NCBI RefSeq assembly: GCF_005925345.1
Contig: NZ_SSHJ01000030.1
Location: 1 to 44,682, forward strand
DNA length: 44,682 nucleotides
DNA from: Pedobacter ureilyticus
GTDB taxonomy: Bacteria; Bacteroidota; Bacteroidia; Sphingobacteriales; Sphingobacteriaceae
Direction of reading: 5' to 3'
Shown here piece after piece: positions 39,746-44,682 of this stretch. The notes under the pieces are model-generated. The model searched no databases, was not told where the DNA came from, and saw only the letters and a program-made list of their open reading frames with translations. The first letter of the stretch is position 1; every line of letters starts with the position of its first letter. The translations under genes and the position numbers were made by a program.

Positions 39746-40096
39746 TTATTTTAAAAAGGCTTTTATTGCTTCTTCTTTCGAACTTACAAAATTGATTTTA
39801 CCGAGCTTGTTGCTTTCGAAGATAAAATCTTTGATGCTTTTGCTTTGATAAACTTCAAAATTACCTACTATTGCCAAGCCGATACGATAATTGGAGAACT
39901 TTTGTAATATTTCTCCAGCTATTTTTGTGCTTAAATCGAAGAATTGTGGTGTAATATTTTTCTCATGAAGAATAACCTTATCAAAGCCTTGATAATAAAT
40001 ATTACCAATTAAGTCTGTCCCATCTTCTACATTTCTTATCACTACATCATTTGCAATTATTTCTGCAATGCTATTTTCAATTGATAATATCTCCAT
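39746..40096 (-). CDS. DUF4180 domain protein
   Basis: This is a 116-residue cytosolic protein from the ATG at 40096; a TTG two codons upstream is less likely. IANDVVIRNVEDGTDLIGNIYYQGFDKVILHEKNITPQFFDL followed by AGEILQKFSNYRIGLAIVGNFEVYQSKSIKDFIFESNKLGKINFV covers the whole DUF4180 fold, a small domain of unknown function common in bacteria. No catalytic residue is assigned. The layout (alternating strands and helices) resembles STAS-like domains. The membrane protein gene follows after seven bases; a shared role is possible. Confidence 0.82.
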   Translation of the reverse strand: MEILSIENSIAEIIANDVVIRNVEDGTDLIGNIYYQGFDKVILHEKNITPQFFDLSTKIAGEILQKFSNYRIGLAIVGNFEVYQSKSIKDFIFESNKLGKINFVSSKEEAIKAFLK

Positions 40097-40130
40097 ATTC
40101 AAATGTATAAAATGATGACCGGAAATTAAT

Positions 40131-40162
40131 AAAAAAAGCCAGCTTCAATTTTGAAGCTAGCC
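40131..40162 (-). terminator. Terminator of the small barrel protein gene
   Basis: On the minus strand AGCTTCAA and TTGAAGCT form an 8-bp stem, extended by further G-C pairs, then seven T (40137-40131). It lies 21 bases after the stop at 40183. Confidence 0.82.
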
Positions 40163-40182
40163 ATAAAATGAATGTTCTTTAA

Positions 40183-40869
40183 CTAGAACGAGTAGCCTAA
40201 ACTAAAGCCCCAAACCCTATTGGTAGCTTTGCTATCCCCAGATCGATCAGCTTTTGGTTGTAAATTAGTTAAGCCCATTCCATAATTTGCACCAAGCATA
40301 AATCCACTGGCCATACGATAACCTACGCCGAAGTTTGCTCCAAAATCTGTGCTTGCAAAATCATCTTCAGAACGACTACCAAATTTTAGGTCTTCCTCAG
40401 TAGTTCCCGAAGCGGCGCCACCGCTAACTTTAGTTTTAACTTTACCTGCTACATTAAACCCAATGTACGGACCGGCATTTAAGTGAAAAGCACCAGAGTT
40501 TCCTGTTGGTATTCTCAAAACTGCATTTACTGGTACCTCTATGGCCATAATATTTGCAGTTGCTTCAGTAGTTATGCCCGCTGTTGTATTTTGTAACTTT
40601 GTGCCTTTGTTTTGTAATGAAATACCGGGTTGTATAAAGAAATTGTTGCCTACTCCAAAATCGCCGAATACAGTGAAGTTGTAGCCAACATTTTGTTTTG
40701 TAGCATCGTTAATTGCTTTAGCACCATCGAAACCACTGGCTCTAATTGTACTCAAGTTTACTCCAGCTTTAATTCCAATTCTGGCATCACTTCCACTCAT
40801 GGTAGATTGTGCAAATAACACCGTTGTCGACATCAATAGAGCGCTTCCTAATAATATGATCTTTTTCAT
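40183..40869 (-). CDS. Small outer membrane beta-barrel protein (PorT-like)
   Basis: This 228-residue protein has a signal peptide (MKKIILLGSALLMSTTVLFAQ). IGIKAGVNLSTIRASG, FFIQPGISLQNKGTK, VPVNAVLRIPTG, FHLNAGPYIGFNVAGKVK and the end VWGFSLGYSF are the strand pattern of the small eight-strand barrel (outer membrane beta-barrel domain) seen in PorT and related Bacteroidota proteins. The closing residue is Phe, as usual for a last barrel strand. The function is not known. It is a single gene with its own terminator. Confidence 0.85.
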   Translation of the reverse strand: MKKIILLGSALLMSTTVLFAQSTMSGSDARIGIKAGVNLSTIRASGFDGAKAINDATKQNVGYNFTVFGDFGVGNNFFIQPGISLQNKGTKLQNTTAGITTEATANIMAIEVPVNAVLRIPTGNSGAFHLNAGPYIGFNVAGKVKTKVSGGAASGTTEEDLKFGSRSEDDFASTDFGANFGVGYRMASGFMLGANYGMGLTNLQPKADRSGDSKATNRVWGFSLGYSF

Positions 40870-41074
40870 GATTTTTCATTTTGTATCGAAACCATTTTCG
40901 ATAACACTTTACTCCCAAAAGCTATGCCAGTTACTGTGCCAAAAAATTATAAAAATACTATAAAATAAGGCTAAACGGCTTGCTATAACTGTTTTTTTAT
41001 AAAGCGGATTGTAGGTTTTGCTACTGTAACACGGTGTTTACAAAAGCGTACAATTTTGTTCTAGATCTTGGAAT

Positions 41075-42670
41075 TTATTCGGTCATCAAAGAAATTTCTC
41101 TAGCTATATTGATTTGTTTAAGGAAAAACTCGTCATGAGAAACCACTATTAAAGTGCCTTCATATTCGTTTATTGCTGCGGTTAAGATTTCGATATTTTG
41201 TATATCGAGGTTGTTGGTAGGTTCATCCAAAATAATTAAATCTGGTGCAATATTTCTAACGGTTAGGCAACACAACATCAATCGCATTCGTTCGCCACCG
41301 CTCAAGCTAGCGCATAATTTATTCCAATTGTCTTTACCAAACAGAAAACGGTTAAGCCTAACTTTAACCTCGTGTTCTTGCAGGGCATGAATATTGTAAC
41401 GTTGCGCTTGTTCGTAAACAGATAAGTTGTTGTCAATTAGTGAATATTCTTGGTCGATATAAACGGCATTCGGTATAGCCAAATAAACATTTTCGGCAGA
41501 GCACTTCAAATCTCCTAGAATAATTTTGATCAAGGTTGTTTTACCTGCTCCGTTGGCTCCTTTTAATGCAATGCGTTCACCACTATCAATCTGAACATTT
41601 AGATCGTTTCTCCAAAGAAACTTATTGGCATAACTGTAATTGAGCTTTGTTGCCTTAAATAATATTTTCCCTTTATGCAGTTGGGCACTATCGAAACCAA
41701 ATTTCATTTTATCGATATCGGCAACATTTGCTCTCAATGTTTTCAGCTCATTGGTAATGCCTCCAATTTTTTCAGCATGGATATCTTTTGTTTTTGCGGT
41801 ACTATTCTCAGCGCTGTTACGTAACGTGTTCATCATGATACGGGCTACACCAGCTTTTTCCTGTTTCCTTTTACCACGGGCATCTTGTTTCTGTCGTCGC
41901 TCTAAGGTTTCACGCTCCTTTTCTTTCGCTTTACGCAACGCTTTTTCCTTGCTCTGGATATCTTGATTTAACGCATTGTTTTCGATTTGTTTTTGCGCTG
42001 CATAAAAATTATAATTACCGCCATAAATGTTGATGCCCGTTTTGGTCAACTCACCGACTGTGTTTAAGAGATTGAGCAGCTTCCTATCATGACTAATAAT
42101 AAGCAAAGTGCTTTTGATGTTTTGTATCCATTGGTACAGCAAGTCCCTGCTAGCTATATCTAGGTGATTACTTGGCTCATCCAATAATATGAGTTCCGCC
42201 TGATGAATTTGAATGCCGGCTAGGAATACTTTGGTTTTTTGTCCACCACTTAAAGAAGACATTGCTTGTGAGAAATCAAGCCCTTTTAACTGCCAGTATG
42301 CCAGTGCCTCTCTACATCTATCCTCTATAGTCCAATCGTTGTTAAGTGTAGCAAAGTTCTCTTCTGTAGCGTTGCCTGCTAAGATTTCCTTTAACGCACA
42401 GAGCTTGTTTTCAATTCCCAATGCTTGCGCAATATTAAGGTGGTTAAATTGGCCAAAAACCTGTGGAACGTAGTATAACGTGTTGTTAACTTCTACTTTC
42501 CCTGTTGAGGGTTGCAATTCATGCGTGATAATTTTTAATAGTGTTGATTTTCCTGCGCCATTGTTTCCAATTAAAGCAATTTTATCGCGTAAATTAATGG
42601 TTAAGTTAATGCCATTAAATAATAATTCCTTATTAGGATGAGTATAGCTAATATTTTGTAGGGTAAGCAT
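41075..42670 (-). CDS. ABC-F family ATPase (ribosome-associated)
   Basis: This is a 531-residue soluble protein from the ATG at 42670; the upstream 11 codons do not look coding. Two ABC domains lack membrane parts. The first has a GNNGAGKST Walker A, SLSGGQKTK signature and LILLDEPSNHLD Walker B. The second has GANGAGKTT, SLSGGERMR and LIILDEPTNNLD. The linker between them (about residues 225-330) is a long, lysine/arginine-rich coiled coil (KEKALRKAKEKERETLERRQKQD), the P-site tRNA interaction motif region of ABC-F proteins. They act on stalled ribosomes; some confer antibiotic resistance, others are housekeeping. No upstream attenuator or leader peptide was recognised. Confidence 0.93.
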   Translation of the reverse strand: MLTLQNISYTHPNKELLFNGINLTINLRDKIALIGNNGAGKSTLLKIITHELQPSTGKVEVNNTLYYVPQVFGQFNHLNIAQALGIENKLCALKEILAGNATEENFATLNNDWTIEDRCREALAYWQLKGLDFSQAMSSLSGGQKTKVFLAGIQIHQAELILLDEPSNHLDIASRDLLYQWIQNIKSTLLIISHDRKLLNLLNTVGELTKTGINIYGGNYNFYAAQKQIENNALNQDIQSKEKALRKAKEKERETLERRQKQDARGKRKQEKAGVARIMMNTLRNSAENSTAKTKDIHAEKIGGITNELKTLRANVADIDKMKFGFDSAQLHKGKILFKATKLNYSYANKFLWRNDLNVQIDSGERIALKGANGAGKTTLIKIILGDLKCSAENVYLAIPNAVYIDQEYSLIDNNLSVYEQAQRYNIHALQEHEVKVRLNRFLFGKDNWNKLCASLSGGERMRLMLCCLTVRNIAPDLIILDEPTNNLDIQNIEILTAAINEYEGTLIVVSHDEFFLKQINIAREISLMTE

Positions 42671-42781
42671 AATTTCTTTCTTTAAAGATGAATGGATGGG
42701 CAAAGCAATTCGCGTTGCGGTCTTTAATGAATGGAAAGAAATTTGATCCTACATGCGGTGGTGATTTTGATTTTACTGCCG

Positions 42782-42789
42782 CAAATATA
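42782..42789 (-). promoter_or_regulatory. Putative -7 box of the ABC-F gene
   Basis: TATATTTG on the minus strand, a full TAnnTTTG match, lies 112 bases before the chosen ABC-F start. That leaves a leader of about 105 bases, long enough for an attenuator. No -33 TTG was seen. Confidence 0.4.
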
Positions 42790-42819
42790 GGTAAAGATTT
42801 CGGAATTTTTTTGCGTATG

Positions 42820-42886
42820 CTGTCATCCTGAGCGCAGCGAACGATCTATAGAGATTTTAATAGATCCGCCGTTGTCGGGATGACAG
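42820..42886. repeat. 67-nt CTGTCAT...GGATGACAG intergenic element (copy 2)
   Basis: The outer arms CTGTCATCC (42820-42828) and GGATGACAG (42878-42886) pair perfectly; GATCTAT and ATAGATC pair inside. It has the same length and ends as the element at 7846-7912. It lies eight bases from the stop of the next minus-strand gene and may also serve as its terminator. Confidence 0.8.
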
Positions 42887-42893
42887 AGGAGAG

Positions 42894-44159
42894 TTACGTT
42901 TTCTGTGGTTTTTTTTTAGCTGCGGGAAATAACACGTTATTCAAAATCAATCGGTATCCCGGAGAATTAGGGTGTAAGCTTAAATCCGTTGGTGGGTCGT
43001 TTACCTGGTGCTGGTAATCTTCAGGATCGTGGCCTCCGTAAAAACTGAATTGGCCTTTTCCAATTTCTCCATGTAGATAGCGCACTTCGGCTCCAGCCTT
43101 ATTTTCGCCCAAAACGGTAACGCTAGGCTTTACTAAACTTTTACGAAATGCGGTAGTTTGTCCCATAAATCCTTTTACTACTTTTTCGTGGTTTTGGGTA
43201 AGCATGGTAGGTACCAAATCCCATTTAGCAGAGAAATCAAATAAAGTAAAATAATCATTGCTTTCGTTAAAGCCAGTGCGGGTTTGGGTAACATCAATAT
43301 CCGAAAATTCGTAATTATAAGGGTTCATATCCAAATGGAAATTTCCAAAGGCTACTGCTTTATTGTAATCTAGTCTCGATTGTGCGTTTGGATCCATACC
43401 ATCGCCATCAAACATGCTTTCTAAAATATCTACACCTTCGGCAGCCATTGCAATGTCAAAACTATCAGTGCCAGAACACATGGCAAAAAGAAAGCCGCCG
43501 CCAGCGCAAAACTCCTTGATGCGTTTAGCAACAGCTAGTTTCATCTGCGATACTTTATTAAAGCCATTGCGTTTAGCAGCAGTCTCCTGATATTTTACAT
43601 CATCTTGATACCAAGTAGTATTTCTAAAAGACGACCAAAATCTGCCATACTGACCGGTAAAATCTTCGTGATGTAGGTGCAGCCAATCGTAGGTAATGAG
43701 TTTGTCTTTTAGTATTTCATCATCATAAATTACATCATACGGAATTTCGGCATAGGTTAAAACTAAGGTTACGGCATCGTCCCAAGGGAGCTTGCTCTTA
43801 GGCGAGTATACAGCAATTTTTGGAGCTTTTTCTAGCTTTACCATTTCCATGTTTACAGCAGGATCGCTAATTTCGTTGAGGATAGCATTTACTTTTGCGT
43901 CTGCAATCACATCGTAAGAAACGCCTCTGATTTTAAGTTCATCTTCTATAGCTTTGGCCTGTTTAACCAAAAAACTACCACCGCGGTAGTTTAGTAGCCA
44001 ATCTACTTCAGTTTGTTGCTTGATGCACCAATAAGCAATTCCGTAGGCTTTCAAGTGGTTTTTCTGGCCTTCATCCATATAAATTAGGATAGAGGCTGCT
44101 TTGGCGACCATTTGAAATAACACGAATAAAACCAAAAGGATATATTTTTTGCCTTGCAT
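42894..44159 (-). CDS. Secreted GATase-like protein of the family often called asparagine synthetase B
   Basis: This 421-residue protein has a signal peptide (MQGKKYILLVLFVLFQMVAKAAS). ILIYMDEGQKNHLKAYGIAYW, EVDWLLNYRGGSF and DWLHLHHEDFTGQYGRF identify a Bacteroidota family that databases commonly label asparagine synthetase B. It has no N-terminal cysteine, no ATP-pyrophosphatase motif and is exported, so that label cannot be right. GGGFLFAMCSGTDSFDIA (about residues 215-232) resembles the nucleophile elbow of class I glutamine amidotransferase-like folds. GKGQFSFYGGHDPEDYQH (about 375-392) supplies a conserved His-Asp-Pro-Glu. A periplasmic or surface enzyme of unknown reaction is the best reading. 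Confidence 0.8.
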   Translation of the reverse strand: MQGKKYILLVLFVLFQMVAKAASILIYMDEGQKNHLKAYGIAYWCIKQQTEVDWLLNYRGGSFLVKQAKAIEDELKIRGVSYDVIADAKVNAILNEISDPAVNMEMVKLEKAPKIAVYSPKSKLPWDDAVTLVLTYAEIPYDVIYDDEILKDKLITYDWLHLHHEDFTGQYGRFWSSFRNTTWYQDDVKYQETAAKRNGFNKVSQMKLAVAKRIKEFCAGGGFLFAMCSGTDSFDIAMAAEGVDILESMFDGDGMDPNAQSRLDYNKAVAFGNFHLDMNPYNYEFSDIDVTQTRTGFNESNDYFTLFDFSAKWDLVPTMLTQNHEKVVKGFMGQTTAFRKSLVKPSVTVLGENKAGAEVRYLHGEIGKGQFSFYGGHDPEDYQHQVNDPPTDLSLHPNSPGYRLILNNVLFPAAKKKPQKT

Positions 44160-44578
44160 ATACGAAGTTAAAATTTAACCGCTTAAAATAGAACGTTGGG
44201 AGATAAAATGTTGTATGGCTGGATTGTTTTATTGTTACGATGTTGGAAGTGTTTAAATGTTGTAAGGTTGAAATGTTCATTTTTCGCATTTTTTGCCTTT
44301 GCGAAAACTTCAAAAACCTTCGCGGTAAATTTTCTATCGCAGAGGTCGCAAAGTTGATGTACAGTATTTCGTTATTAAACCCGATTGCAGCGGAAATACT
44401 TTTTATTGTACAATTTAAATTTGATAAATCTGACTGTGAGATCTCTCCCTTCAGTCGAAATGACGGAAAGAGTACACAAAAAGATTGTAACGGAAAGCGG
44501 GACTACAGCTACCGATTAGCAATACCGGTCATTTCTATATTATCTCATCATCACATCAGGGAAATCGCTTTTAACATT
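44160..44578. other. Gene-free stretch with dispersed repeat remnants
   Basis: No gene seen. It contains TTTGCGAAAAC/CTTCGCGGTAAA words (about 44296-44330), an AGATCTCTCCCT...GTCGAAATGACGG copy of the GTCATTTCGA repeat (44439-44466) and AAAAAGATTGTAACGGAAAGCGGGACTA (44478-44505), related to words near 7920 and 29783. These are the same classes that fill the gaps at 7600-8156 and 29478-29872. Confidence 0.5.
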
Positions 44579-44682
44579 TTAGCCAGCGATGAGTTTGCTT
44601 CTAAACTCGTCGTCCAAAGCAGCCCGTTTTCGTTTCTGTGGTTTGCTGCTTTTCGATTCTGTTTCCCTTTCGATGATATTCA
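44579..44682 (-). CDS. 3' end of a gene that continues past the window
   Basis: On the minus strand one frame is open from the window edge for 33 codons to a TAA (44581-44579). The residues NIIERETESK followed by SSKPQKRKRA and ALDDEFRSKLIAG are basic and then acidic, a normal-looking soluble C-terminus. The other two minus frames have early stops or an odd composition. It is too short to name, and no family is recognised. The sequence left of its stop is repeat-like, as expected downstream of a gene. Confidence 0.45.
   Translation of the reverse strand, partial: NIIERETESKSSKPQKRKRAALDDEFRSKLIAG

Noticed and set aside
42894..44159. Naming the gene asnB
   Set aside because: It has a signal peptide and lacks the catalytic parts of asparagine synthetase.

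Overview
This AT-rich window looks like chromosomal DNA of a member of the Bacteroidota, most likely a Pedobacter-like member of the Sphingobacteriaceae; the genus is an inference. The support is a TonB-dependent receptor of the Bacteroidota outer-membrane barrel type, a giant beta-helix protein with a type IX secretion (T9SS) sorting tail, a Bacteroidota-type putative porin, and several TAnnTTTG -7 promoter boxes, twice with a -33 TTG at legal spacing.

Layout. 1-128: 3' end of a 5S rRNA and the rRNA operon terminator. 135-1479: a complete IS3-family element six bases past that terminator, with inverted ends, a 3-bp target duplication and an intact -1 frameshift site. 1875-7589: a subtilase, a CBM9-like exported protein and its neighbouring TonB-dependent receptor. 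7590-8227: a gene-free stretch built of dispersed repeats. 8228-13677: M42 aminopeptidase, a small membrane protein, a GNAT/MFS pair, a small exported protein and an acyl-CoA carboxylase carboxyltransferase subunit. The carboxylase start is preceded by two octamer arrays of six copies each. 13886-18621: an outer-membrane porin divergent from a small exported protein, a SulP anion transporter and two beta carbonic anhydrases, read here as an inorganic-carbon uptake and hydration module. 18740-20374: pruA. 20737-26301: the 1854-residue T9SS beta-helix protein. 26412-32929: a TetR-regulated tripartite RND efflux system (TetR, TolC-like, adaptor, RND pump), split by repeat DNA before the pump gene. 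33108-34044: a small zinc-site protein and a dense patch of hairpin repeats. 34045-39173: a fatty acid hydroxylase divergent from a tightly overlapping lpxK - purine nucleoside phosphorylase - porin operon. 39174-44159: two heptamer arrays (one identical to a plant telomere repeat), a membrane protein, a DUF4180 protein, a small barrel protein, an ABC-F ATPase, and a secreted protein of the family usually mislabelled asparagine synthetase B. 44579-44682: the 3' end of a gene leaving the window.

Most genes are ordinary envelope, transport and metabolic functions. The less ordinary content is in the non-coding DNA. (1) A ladder of overlapping mini-ORFs, made by an octamer repeat, runs straight into the carboxylase start codon through ATGA overlaps. 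(2) A family of hairpins has near-constant loops and covarying stems. (3) A family of palindromic elements is bounded by GTGTTCGAAAC. (4) Two 67-nt elements share CTGTCAT...GGATGACAG ends. (5) Two heptamer arrays sit side by side in one gap. None of these is a CRISPR array. I saw no phage, plasmid or defence locus.
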